Part shown: piece after piece, positions 46,905 through 54,901 of the stretch | How the letters are laid out: the number at the start of each line of letters is the position of its first letter | Position numbering within the stretch: position 1 is the first letter of the stretch | Assembly: GCA_963844395.1 (NCBI GenBank) | Contig: CAWJNX010000002.1 | Location: forward strand, 1,364,001 to 1,428,000 | Reading direction: 5' to 3' | DNA: 64,000 bases | From: VRUE01 sp963844395 | GTDB taxonomy: Bacteria > Actinomycetota > Thermoleophilia > Solirubrobacterales > 70-9 | Notes under the pieces: model-generated | Seen by the model: the letters and a program-made list of their open reading frames with translations, nothing else | Database searches by the model: none | Told to the model about the DNA's origin: nothing | Program-made: the position numbers and the translations under genes

Positions 46905-47870
46905 ATGGCGACCGCCCTCAAGCCGCCCCCGGCAGAGATCTCCCCGCCGGGTCCCGGCGCCCACTTCGAGGGCCTCGTCCTCGACTTCCTCTCCTATCTG
47001 GAGCTGGAGCGGGGCCTCTCACGCAACACGCTGAACGCCTACCGCACCGACCTCCTCCAGTACGGCGGGTTCCTCGCCGGCCGCGAGATCGACGCGCTGG
47101 TGGCGCGGCCGGCCGACATCGGCGACTTCCTCGCCGACCTGGCGACCGGCAACGGCCGCCCGGCCTGCTCGGCCGCGACGGTCCACCGCAAGACCGCCTG
47201 CCTGCGCTCCTTCTACAAGCACCTGCGCCGCGACGAGCTGATCGGCGACGATCCGACCGCCGCGCTGAACGCGCCGCGCCGCGCCAAGAAGCTGCCCCAG
47301 GTCCTCAACTACGCCGAGGTGCAGAACCTGCTCGCGGCGCCGCGCGGCGACGAGCCGACGACGCTGCGCGACCGCGCCCTGCTCGAGGTGATGTACGCAT
47401 GCGGGCTGCGGGCCTCGGAGACGATCGGGCTGGAGCTGGGCGACCTCGACCTGCACGAGGGATTCCTGCGCGCCCGCGGCAAGGGCTCCAAGGAGCGCCT
47501 CGTGCCGCTCGGGCGCAAGGCGATCGCGGCGATCTCCGCCTACCTGCGTGGCGGCCGACCGCGGCTGGTCGGCGAACGCCATGAGGCGAAGCTATTCGTC
47601 AACTTCCGCGGCGGGCCGCTCAGCCGCCAGGGTCTCTACAAGATCGTCCAGCGCCACGCCCGCGCCGCCGGCCTGGCCGGCCAGATGAGCCCCCACACCC
47701 TGCGCCACAGCTTCGCCACCCATCTGCTGGCCGGCGGCTGCGACCTGCGCGCCGTGCAGGAGATGCTCGGCCACGCCGACATCGCGACCACGCAGCTGTA
47801 CACGCACCTCTCCGGCGAGCGCCTCAAGGACGTCTACTTCAAGGCGCATCCGCGGGCGGTTGCGGACTGA
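46905..47870 (+). CDS. xerD: Tyrosine recombinase XerD/XerC
   Basis: A 321-residue site-specific recombinase that resolves chromosome dimers at dif. The SAM-like N-terminal domain reads FLSYLELERGLSRNTLNAYR. The catalytic domain has the first Arg in CGLRASETIGLELGDLDL, Lys in GKGSKERLVPLG, HTLRHSFATHL, GHADIATTQLYTHLS and the nucleophile Tyr in that last motif. ATG at 46905 gives MATALKPPP before the domain. In M. tuberculosis the corresponding locus gene (Rv1701) is xerD. No dif site was identified here. Confidence 0.92.
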   Translation: MATALKPPPAEISPPGPGAHFEGLVLDFLSYLELERGLSRNTLNAYRTDLLQYGGFLAGREIDALVARPADIGDFLADLATGNGRPACSAATVHRKTACLRSFYKHLRRDELIGDDPTAALNAPRRAKKLPQVLNYAEVQNLLAAPRGDEPTTLRDRALLEVMYACGLRASETIGLELGDLDLHEGFLRARGKGSKERLVPLGRKAIAAISAYLRGGRPRLVGERHEAKLFVNFRGGPLSRQGLYKIVQRHARAAGLAGQMSPHTLRHSFATHLLAGGCDLRAVQEMLGHADIATTQLYTHLSGERLKDVYFKAHPRAVAD

Positions 47871-47887
47871 CCGAGGTCGCTTCGCGT

Positions 47888-47937
47888 GACGTGCCGTGTT
47901 TTAGAGACCCATAGCGTCCTCTAAAACACGGCACGTC
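47888..47937. repeat. Perfect 19-bp inverted repeat between xerD and mutM
   Basis: Arms 47888-47906 and 47919-47937 are exact reverse complements, beginning GACGTGCCGTGTTTTAGAG, with a 12-nt loop ACCCATAGCGTC. The inner arm is AT-rich. It shares the outer 9 bp with the hairpin at 41229-41277. No T-run follows. It is far longer than an ordinary terminator stem and could be a member of a dispersed palindromic family, or a recombination site given its place just after xerD. Confidence 0.85.
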
Positions 47938-47977
47938 CCGCCCGAGCCGTGAGGGCGAGTGGGATAGAACACTGGGA

Positions 47978-48895
47978 ATGCCCGAGCTGCCCGAGGTCGA
48001 GACGGTCTGCCGCCAGCTCGAGCCGGAGGTCGAAGGACGGCGGATCGAGCGGCTAGAGGTGCTCGACGCCCGCTGGTGCCGGCCGGTGCCGCCGGCGCAG
48101 CTGGAGGCCGCGCTCGGCGGGCGAACGATCGAGGGGTTGGGGAGGCGCGGCAAGTACTTGCTGCTGGCGCTGGATGACGGGCAAACGCTCGTGATGCACC
48201 TGCGGATGACCGGCAACCTGGTGCTGGTCGAGGACGGCGGCGCGCTCGATCCTTCCGAGGGACACCGCCTTTACGAGAGCGAGCGCTCGACCTCCGAGCG
48301 TCATCTGCGGGCCCGCTTCGCGCTCGACGACGGCCGCGAGCTCTGGTTCACCGACCCGCGCCGCTTCGGCGAGGCCTTCCTGATCGACGACTCGGGCCTC
48401 GGGGAGCGCTTCGCGCGGCTCGGGGTCGAGCCGCTCTCCGACGGGTTCACGCCGGCGGTGGTGGGCGAGATCGCCGCCGGACGTACCGCGCCGCTGAAGT
48501 CGTTCCTGCTCGACCAGTCGCGGATCGCCGGGGTCGGCAACATCTATGCCGACGAGGCGCTGTTCCGGGCGCGGCTGCACCCGCTCTCGCCCGCCGGATC
48601 GATGCGCCCCGAGCACCACGAGGCGCTGCGCGACGGGGTGGTCGCGGCGCTGGAGGCGGGGATTGATGGCGGCGGCGCCTCGATCGACGACTACCGCGAC
48701 GGGAGGGGAGAGCGGGGCACGATGCAGGACGAGTTCCTCGTCCACACGCGGGCGGGGGAGCCATGCCCGCGCTGCGACGGGACGATCGAGCGGATCGTCG
48801 TCTCCGGCCGCTCGACCTACTTTTGTCCGGGCTGCCAGGTGCGTTTGCGGCGCCGGCCGCGCCGCCGTCGCCGTCCGGCCCGTCGTTCACCGTAG
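47978..48895 (+). CDS. mutM: Formamidopyrimidine-DNA glycosylase
   Basis: A 305-residue base-excision repair enzyme that removes 8-oxoguanine and formamidopyrimidines. It begins MPELPEVETVCRQLEP with the catalytic Pro2 and Glu3. RRGKYLLLALDDGQTLVMHL contains the catalytic Lys. QSRIAGVGNIYADEALFRAR is the H2TH domain, and the zinc finger is CPRCDGTIERIVVSGRSTYF followed by CPGC. A Lys/Arg-rich tail follows the zinc finger. recO starts 7 nt downstream. Confidence 0.96.
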   Translation: MPELPEVETVCRQLEPEVEGRRIERLEVLDARWCRPVPPAQLEAALGGRTIEGLGRRGKYLLLALDDGQTLVMHLRMTGNLVLVEDGGALDPSEGHRLYESERSTSERHLRARFALDDGRELWFTDPRRFGEAFLIDDSGLGERFARLGVEPLSDGFTPAVVGEIAAGRTAPLKSFLLDQSRIAGVGNIYADEALFRARLHPLSPAGSMRPEHHEALRDGVVAALEAGIDGGGASIDDYRDGRGERGTMQDEFLVHTRAGEPCPRCDGTIERIVVSGRSTYFCPGCQVRLRRRPRRRRRPARRSP

Positions 48896-48902
48896 GTCGT
48901 TC

Positions 48903-49628
48903 ATGGCCGGAACCACGCTGAAGACCGAGGCGGTTGTCCTGCGCAGCATCCGTTACGGCGAGGCGGACCGGATCCTCCACCTCTACTCGGCGAAGCGGGG
49001 GCGGATCGGCGCGATCGCCAAGGGGGCGCGGCGACCGCGCTCGCGCTTCGGCGGGCGGCTGGAGCCGTTCTTCCGCCTCGACCTGCTGCTGCACGAAGGG
49101 CGCGGCGAGCTGCTCACGGTGACTCAGGTGAACACCGTCGACGGCTATCCACGGCTGCGCTCCTCCGGTCCCGCTCTGACCGCCGGCGCCCGCGCCTGCG
49201 ACGCGGTGCTGCGGCTGCTCGACTCGGCCGAGCCTAATCCGCCCGCCTACAACCTGCTCTGCCGCTACCTTGCGCTGCTCGACGATCCCGCAGCAACCCC
49301 CGGAATGGGGTTGGAGACGGCGCTCTCCTTCCGCCTCAAGCTGGCGCTGGCCGCCGGCTTCGCGCCCGAGCTGGCCTCCTGCGCGCGCTGCGGCGAGGCC
49401 GAGCACCTGGTCGGCTTCTCCGGCGCCGCGGGCGGGGTCGTCTGCGCGAGCTGTGAGGCAGGCGCCTTTCCGCTCTCCGAGTCGGCGCACAGCTTCATGG
49501 TCGAGGCGGTTGGCAGGCCATTGGCGGAGGCGCCTGCCGCCGAGGACGCCGCCTTGCGCCAGGCCGAGCGGGCGATCTCCGAGACGCTGGAGCATCACGC
49601 CCACGTGCAGCTTCGGTCGGCGGCTTAG
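48903..49628 (+). CDS. recO: DNA repair protein RecO
   Basis: A 241-residue RecFOR pathway protein that loads RecA on SSB-coated DNA. The OB-fold begins LKTEAVVLRSIRYGEADRIL, with GRIGAIAKGARRPRSRFGGR. The central zinc site is CARCGEAEHLVGFSGAAGGV followed by VCASC. ATG at 48903 (MAGTTLKTEAVV) is chosen as the start of similarity. It follows mutM closely, forming a repair pair, and its end touches the nested repeat at 49627-49741. Confidence 0.93.
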   Translation: MAGTTLKTEAVVLRSIRYGEADRILHLYSAKRGRIGAIAKGARRPRSRFGGRLEPFFRLDLLLHEGRGELLTVTQVNTVDGYPRLRSSGPALTAGARACDAVLRLLDSAEPNPPAYNLLCRYLALLDDPAATPGMGLETALSFRLKLALAAGFAPELASCARCGEAEHLVGFSGAAGGVVCASCEAGAFPLSESAHSFMVEAVGRPLAEAPAAEDAALRQAERAISETLEHHAHVQLRSAA

Positions 49629-49741
49629 GGCCTATCCCGGTAGGGGTTCCACTTAACTTTTTCCGAAGGCAGACTGCGGCGGTCCGCGGGCCTCGCCGCG
49701 GAAAAAGTACAAGACGTTCCACCCCTACCGGGATAGGGCCT
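49627..49741. repeat. 115-nt nested inverted repeat between recO and dgt
   Basis: The outer arms 49631-49647 and 49721-49737 are a perfect 17-bp reverse complement (CCTATCCCGGTAGGGGT), extended by further pairs on the outside. A separate inner stem pairs 49656-49665 with 49699-49708 (ACTTTTTCCG/CGGAAAAAGT), and the centre is GC-rich. The whole recO-dgt gap is therefore one large folded element. It could be a structured RNA, a miniature transposable element or a bidirectional terminator. Confidence 0.8.
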
Positions 49742-49754
49742 TAGGATCGGAGCG

Positions 49755-50765
49755 GTGCAAGTTACTGCTGCGTTCGAAGGTCGAGTCCGAGCTTGGGAGG
49801 AGGAGTTCCTCTCTGAGTACGCGACTCCTTCCTATCCGGCTCGGCGCCGGGTCGAGGAGGCCGACAGTCCACTGCGGACGCCGTTCCAGCGCGACCGCGA
49901 TCGGATCGTCCACTCGAAGGCATTCCGGCGCCTCAAGCACAAGACCCAGGTCTTCATCGCACCCGAAGGCGATCACTACCGCACCCGCCTCACCCACACT
50001 CTGGAGGCCTGCGGAATCGCCCGCACCGTGGCGCGGGCGCTTGGGCTCAACGAGGACCTGACCGAGGCGATCGGGCTCGGCCACGACCTCGGCCATCCGC
50101 CCTTCGGGCACACCGGTGAGCAGGCACTCGATGCGGCGCTGCGCGGTCGCTGCGGCGGCGGCTTCAAGCACAACGTCCACTCGCTGCGGGTGGTCGACGT
50201 GCTGGAGCGCGACGGCCAGGGCCTCAACCTGACCGAACAGGTTCGCGACGGCATCCTCAACCACACCGGGTCCGACAAGCCAGCGACGTTAGAGGGCCGG
50301 ATCGTCAAGCTGGTCGATCGCGTCGCCTACATCAACCACGACATCGACGACGCCCTGCGGGCCGGGATTCTGCGCCCGGATGACCTGCCCGCAGCCGAGA
50401 TCGAGCTGCTCGGGCCGAACGGCTCGAAACGCATCGACACGCTGGTGCGCGACATCGTCGACCGCTCGAGCGAGGCCGGTGACATCGTGCAGAGTGAGGA
50501 GGTCGGCGGGGCGATGCTGCGGCTGCGCAAGTTCATGTTTGATCGCGTCTACCTGGGTGATGACGCACGGCGCGAGCACGAGCGGGCGCACCGTGCCCTC
50601 CACGGCCTCTTCGACCATTACATGGAGCATCCGGAGGAGGTTCCGGAGGGTGAGCCGGGCGCCGACCCGTGCCAGCGAGTCGCCGACTACCTCGCCGGGA
50701 TGACCGACCGCTTCTGCATCGCCAGGTTCGCCGAGCTGACCCTGCCCGAGGCGGCACGGTTTTGA
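49755..50765 (+). CDS. dgt: Deoxyguanosinetriphosphate triphosphohydrolase-like protein
   Basis: A 336-residue HD-domain dNTP triphosphohydrolase. RDRIVHSKAFRRLKHKTQVF starts the family core. RLTHTLEACGIARTVARALG carries the first His, and TEAIGLGHDLGHPPFGHTGE the HD pair. LTEQVRDGILNHTGSDKPAT and RVAYINHDIDDALRAGIL complete the metal site. It adjusts dNTP pools. In M. tuberculosis dgt lies next to dnaG, as here (25-nt gap). GTG start at 49755. Confidence 0.92.
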   Translation: MQVTAAFEGRVRAWEEEFLSEYATPSYPARRRVEEADSPLRTPFQRDRDRIVHSKAFRRLKHKTQVFIAPEGDHYRTRLTHTLEACGIARTVARALGLNEDLTEAIGLGHDLGHPPFGHTGEQALDAALRGRCGGGFKHNVHSLRVVDVLERDGQGLNLTEQVRDGILNHTGSDKPATLEGRIVKLVDRVAYINHDIDDALRAGILRPDDLPAAEIELLGPNGSKRIDTLVRDIVDRSSEAGDIVQSEEVGGAMLRLRKFMFDRVYLGDDARREHERAHRALHGLFDHYMEHPEEVPEGEPGADPCQRVADYLAGMTDRFCIARFAELTLPEAARF

Positions 50766-50790
50766 GGGTGCGCGGCGCTACGGTGGTCCC

Positions 50791-52575
50791 ATGGCGCTGA
50801 TCTCCGACGAGAGCCTGGAGCGGGTCAAGCAGACCGCGGACATCGTCGAGGTGATCTCCGCCCACACCGACCTGCGCCGCCAGGGGACCCGCTGGGTGGG
50901 TCTCTGCCCGTTCCACGAGGAGCGGACGCCGTCCTTCTCCGTCGACGCGCAGGAAAAGCTCTACCACTGCTTCGGCTGCGGGGTCGGGGGCGACACGATC
51001 AAGTTCGTCGAGGAGAAGGAGGGGCTGGGCTTCGCCGAGGCGGTGGAGCTGCTCGCCGAGCGCTACGGGGTCGAGTTGCAGCGCGAGCGCGAGGACCCGC
51101 GGGCGGAGGCGCGCCGCCAGCAGCGCCGCCGGCTCGGGGAGCTGCTCGACCGTACGGCGGGGTTTTACGCCAGCTACCTCTGGGACTCCAAAGAGGCCGG
51201 CAAAGCGCGTCGGTACCTTGAGGAGCGCGGGCTGGGCGAGGAGGTGCTGCGCGCCTTCGGCGTCGGCTATGCCCCCAGTGCCTGGGACAAGGTGCTGCTA
51301 CTGGGGCAGCGGGCGGGGTTCAAGGTCGACGAGCTGCGTGCGGTCGGGCTGGCGCAGAAGGGGCGGGGGGGAGGCGAGTACGACCGCTTCCGCTCCCGCA
51401 TCATCTTTCCGATCCGCGACCGGCGCAGTCGGACGCTCGGCTTCGGCGGCCGGGCGATGCGCTCCGACCAGGGCGCCAAGTACGTCAACACGGCGGAGAC
51501 CGACTTCTTCCACAAGAGCCACCTGCTGTACGGGATCGACCTGGCCAAGGAGGCGATCGCCAAGGCGGGACGGGCAGTCGTGGTCGAGGGCTACACCGAC
51601 GTGCTAGCGCTACATCAAGCTGGCGTGGCGGAGGCGGTCGGGGTGATGGGCACGGCGATCACCGAGGAGCAGGTGGCTGCGCTCTCGGGAATGGTCGACG
51701 AGGTCGTGCTGGCGCTCGACGCCGACTCCGCGGGCCAGGAGGCGATGCTGCGGGCGCAGCGGGTCGCCTCGGGGCGGAGGATGCGGCTCCGCGTCGCGGC
51801 AATGCCGCTGGGCGAGGACCCGGCGGACATGATTGCCGCGGAGGGAGGCGCCGAGCGGTTTCGGGCGCTGGTCGAGGAGGCGGTCGACCTGCCCGCCTTC
51901 CAGGTCGGGCTGGTGATGGAGGGGACCGACACCTCCTCGCCGGCCGAGCGCGACCGGGCGCTGGCCGAGGTGGCGCCGATACTCGCCGGACTGGGGGAGA
52001 CGGCTAGCCGCGACGACCTAGTGCGACAGGTGGCGGAGCGGCTCGACCTGGAGCCGGCGCTGGTGATGGGGCGGGTGACGGCGGCGCGGCCGGCGAGCGG
52101 CGGGCAGGCGCAGCCGGCGGGGCGCGGCAATGGATCGGCCGCGACGGCGCCGCGCCGTAGCGGCGCCGAGCTGACCTCCCGAGAGCGCCGCGAGCGGGCC
52201 CTGCTGGCGATGTGCATCGCGCTGCCCGCGGAGGGCAAGGAGTACCTGGCCCGCCTCACCGACGAGCACCTCTCGGCGAGCGGCGCCCGCGTCGCGGCCT
52301 GGCTGCGCGAACACCCCGAGGACCCGGCCTCGAACCTTCCCCATGACGACGACGAGCTCGCCGGCCTGATCGCCGAGTTGGTCATCCTTGCCCACGACGA
52401 GCCCGCCTCGGTTGAGGCGATGGAGCTCAACTACCTCCTCCTTGAGCAGCGCCGCCTCGAGTCAGAGATCGCGGCTGCTGGCGAGCGCGACGACTACGAG
52501 CGTCGCGCCGCCCTAAGCCGCGAACGCGCCGCCCTGGTCCAACGCATCGCCCACACCGAGCGCGTCGGGGGTTAG
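50791..52575 (+). CDS. dnaG: DNA primase
   Basis: A 594-residue primase making RNA primers for replication. The N-terminal CHC2 zinc finger includes GLCPFHEERTPSFSVDAQ and YHCFGCGVGGDTIKF. The RNA-polymerase/Toprim core shows RIIFPIRDRRSRTLGFGGRA, then YVNTAETDFFHKSHLLYGID, VVVEGYTDVLALHQAG and DEVVLALDADSAGQEAML. The C-terminal about 150 residues are a helical DnaB-interaction domain after an Ala/Gly-rich linker. Length is normal. Confidence 0.97.
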   Translation: MALISDESLERVKQTADIVEVISAHTDLRRQGTRWVGLCPFHEERTPSFSVDAQEKLYHCFGCGVGGDTIKFVEEKEGLGFAEAVELLAERYGVELQREREDPRAEARRQQRRRLGELLDRTAGFYASYLWDSKEAGKARRYLEERGLGEEVLRAFGVGYAPSAWDKVLLLGQRAGFKVDELRAVGLAQKGRGGGEYDRFRSRIIFPIRDRRSRTLGFGGRAMRSDQGAKYVNTAETDFFHKSHLLYGIDLAKEAIAKAGRAVVVEGYTDVLALHQAGVAEAVGVMGTAITEEQVAALSGMVDEVVLALDADSAGQEAMLRAQRVASGRRMRLRVAAMPLGEDPADMIAAEGGAERFRALVEEAVDLPAFQVGLVMEGTDTSSPAERDRALAEVAPILAGLGETASRDDLVRQVAERLDLEPALVMGRVTAARPASGGQAQPAGRGNGSAATAPRRSGAELTSRERRERALLAMCIALPAEGKEYLARLTDEHLSASGARVAAWLREHPEDPASNLPHDDDELAGLIAELVILAHDEPASVEAMELNYLLLEQRRLESEIAAAGERDDYERRAALSRERAALVQRIAHTERVGG

Positions 52576-52679
52576 CCCGTTGTCCGCCTCCTTCGCGTAG
52601 CGATTAGTCTCCCTCGCCCTTACTGGTACGGGAGGAGTTGTGGTGAAAAACGGCAAACCGGGCAAAACGGGAGGACTGG

Positions 52680-54032
52680 GTGCCGGCGCGGCTGCTGTCG
52701 ACTGCCGGGATCCGGAACCAAGACGAGCAGGAGAGGCGAGCCGCTTCCGCGCTGCTCGCGGTGATGAGCGCTGTTCCGGATTTCTGCAATGGCCTCCTCT
52801 CCGGAATGAAGGCGCGCAAGGGATCGATCTCCACCTACACCGAGCTGCGCTTCAAGGACGTCGATCAGAGAACGCATATACCCGACGGGGCGATCGTGAT
52901 CGAACGGGGGTCAACTCGCTGGAGCTGTCTCGTGGAGATCAAAACGAGCGGTGTGCCACTCGAGTCCGAACAGATGTCCCGCTACCTCGACTTGGCTCGC
53001 GAGCACGATTTCGACGGTTTACTAACGATCTCCAACGAGATTCTCAGCGACCCGACCTCACTTCCTTACACCGTCCCAAGACAAAAGCTTCGTGGCCTCA
53101 CCGTCTATCACCTGTCCTGGTGGCGGATACTGACCGAGGCAATCGTCCAGCACCGCTTCCGCGGCATCGACGATCCCGACCAAGCGTGGATTCTCGGCGA
53201 GCTGATCCGCTATCTCGATGACGAGAAGTCGGGAGCGGGCGGCTTCGAAGGGATGGGGCAGGAGTGGGTGCGCGTTCGAGAAAGCGCCCGCAACGAGACG
53301 TTGAGAGCAACGGATCCTGAGGCCAAGGCGGTCAGCAGGCGCTGGGAGCAATTCGCCGAGTACCTCTGCCTTCACCTCAGTCAGGAGCTCGGAGTCAACG
53401 TCCTGCACCAGCGGGCCCGAGGAAAGGGCCCAGAAGAGCGACTCGATACCGCTACGAAGCGACTGGCCGACGAGGGCGTGCTCGACTGTTCGATCCTGGT
53501 TCCCGATGCCGTGGGACCGATTGGGGTCGAGGCCAACCTGCGCACGCGACGCGTGACGACGACCGTCGAGATCGAGGCTCCAAAGGAAGGGCGTCCGAGA
53601 ACGCGTGTCAATTGGCTTCTGCGCCAATTGAAGGAGGCACCCGACGACCTTCGAGTTGAGGTGCGGCTCAGCCGAGTCCGCTCGACGCAGTCTGCGCTTT
53701 TGGGAGATTGTCGCGAGGATCCCGAGCGACTTCTCTTGGACGACGATCCCAAGCGGGATCCACGTTCATTCGTGCTGGCCCTGTCGAAACCGATGGGGAA
53801 GAAAGGGGGACTCAAGGCCGGGTCGTTCATTGCTGAGACGCGGCGTCAGACGACCGAGTTCTATCGTGACCTGGTCCAGGGTTTGATGCCTTCGCGGACC
53901 AAGCCTCCAAAGCTTCGCGAGGGTGTGGACGAGGCTCCGGAGGCGGAGCCGATGACGAGCGAAGGCGAGGCGCGCCGGGAGCACGAGGCGAGCCTGCGGC
54001 GCCTCGCGGAAGTCGCCTCGTTCATTCCCTAG
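52680..54032 (+). CDS. PD-(D/E)XK-like nuclease-domain protein, accessory
   Basis: A 450-residue protein. The N-terminal 190 residues have a PD-(D/E)XK pattern: IPDGAIVI (Asp69) and CLVEIKTSG (Glu86-x-Lys88), preceded by the helix QDEQERRAASALLAVMSAV and followed by YLDLAREHDFDGLLTISNEI and YHLSWWRILTEAIVQHRF. Residues 230-400 form a second, beta-rich domain with EIEAPKEGRPRTRVNWLLRQ and LKEAPDDLRVEVRLSRVRS. GTG at 52680 starts MPARLLSTAGIRNQDEQERR. I recall similar unnamed proteins in actinobacteria. Genome defence or DNA repair is plausible but not shown. Less GC-rich than dnaG upstream. Confidence 0.65.
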   Translation: MPARLLSTAGIRNQDEQERRAASALLAVMSAVPDFCNGLLSGMKARKGSISTYTELRFKDVDQRTHIPDGAIVIERGSTRWSCLVEIKTSGVPLESEQMSRYLDLAREHDFDGLLTISNEILSDPTSLPYTVPRQKLRGLTVYHLSWWRILTEAIVQHRFRGIDDPDQAWILGELIRYLDDEKSGAGGFEGMGQEWVRVRESARNETLRATDPEAKAVSRRWEQFAEYLCLHLSQELGVNVLHQRARGKGPEERLDTATKRLADEGVLDCSILVPDAVGPIGVEANLRTRRVTTTVEIEAPKEGRPRTRVNWLLRQLKEAPDDLRVEVRLSRVRSTQSALLGDCREDPERLLLDDDPKRDPRSFVLALSKPMGKKGGLKAGSFIAETRRQTTEFYRDLVQGLMPSRTKPPKLREGVDEAPEAEPMTSEGEARREHEASLRRLAEVASFIP

Positions 54033-54083
54033 CTACGAACACACGTTTGCTTTCCTGTCCGATCCTCTCGGCAGAATTCCTCC

Positions 54084-54776
54084 ATGGACAAACGGTTTCT
54101 CGAGGAGTGCCTGAGCAAAGGCATGTCGCTGGAAGCGATCGGGGCACAAGTCGGCAAGCATCCGTTAACGGTGAGCTACTGGCTCAAGAAGCATGGTCTT
54201 GTTGCGGCTGGACAGGCACGTCACGCGCCGAAAGGCGAGATCGATTCGGCTCGCCTGCGCAGGATGGTCGATGAAGGTAAGTCGATCCGGTCCATCGCCA
54301 AGGAGTTGGGCGCTAGCTACTCAACGATCCGGTACTGGGTCACTCGGATGGGTTTGGAAACAGATCGAATGGTTCGCCGCCGGGAAGCGGATGCTGCACG
54401 CGAAGCAGGCCTTAAGAGGACATACCTGAAATGTCCGCGCCATGGGCACACTGCCTTCTTCGCCCGACGGGAGGGTGGATATCGGTGCGCTAAGTGCAAC
54501 ACCGCTGCGGTGTCTGAGCGGAGAAGAGTTGTGAAGCGCACTCTCGTTGAGGAAGCCGGAGGGAAGTGTGCGATTTGCAGCTTTGCCGAGCACCCTGCCG
54601 CGCTTCAGTTCCACCACCTCGACCCGGCGATGAAGGAGTTTCATCTCGGCCACCAGGGCCATTGCCGCAGCCTTAGCCGGATGCGCGCCGAGGCAAGCAA
54701 GTGCGTGCTGCTTTGCGCCAATTGCCATGCGCTTGTGGAGGCGGGCGTGACGAAAATATCCAGCGGGGAACGCTAG
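54084..54776 (+). CDS. HTH-HTH-HNH endonuclease-like protein
   Basis: A 230-residue protein with two helix-turn-helix units (residues 5-38 FLEECLSKGMSLEAIGAQVG and 56-90 LRRMVDEGKSIRSIAKELGA, each ending in a W/YWV recognition helix). A cysteine cluster follows (C117, C135, C138) and then a C-terminal HNH nuclease: CAIC at 162-165, LQFHHLDPAMKEF with His177/178, and CANCHALVEAG at 211-221. The HNH zinc and metal residues look intact. Similar HTH-HNH proteins are frequent in soil actinobacteria. It lies between the PD-(D/E)XK gene and tRNA-Asn. Confidence 0.75.
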   Translation: MDKRFLEECLSKGMSLEAIGAQVGKHPLTVSYWLKKHGLVAAGQARHAPKGEIDSARLRRMVDEGKSIRSIAKELGASYSTIRYWVTRMGLETDRMVRRREADAAREAGLKRTYLKCPRHGHTAFFARREGGYRCAKCNTAAVSERRRVVKRTLVEEAGGKCAICSFAEHPAALQFHHLDPAMKEFHLGHQGHCRSLSRMRAEASKCVLLCANCHALVEAGVTKISSGER

Positions 54777-54814
54777 AGTTGAGAAGCTGCCGGTACGTCG
54801 GTGGCTCAGATTGA

Positions 54815-54889
54815 TCCGGGGTAGCTCAATTTGGTAGCAGCGCTCGGCTGTTAACCGAGAGGTTGTGGGTTCGAGTCCCACCCCCGGAG
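54815..54889 (+). tRNA. tRNA-Asn (GTT)
   Basis: A 75-nt cloverleaf. The acceptor stem TCCGGGG (54815-54821) pairs with CCCCGGA (54882-54888); discriminator G is at 54889. The anticodon loop CTGTTAA gives GTT, and the T-arm is GTGGGTTCGAGTCCCAC. No CCA is encoded. It lies at the edge of the accessory stretch 52.6-54.8 kb. Confidence 0.95.
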
Positions 54890-54901
54890 TTCCTTTCTTA
54901 G

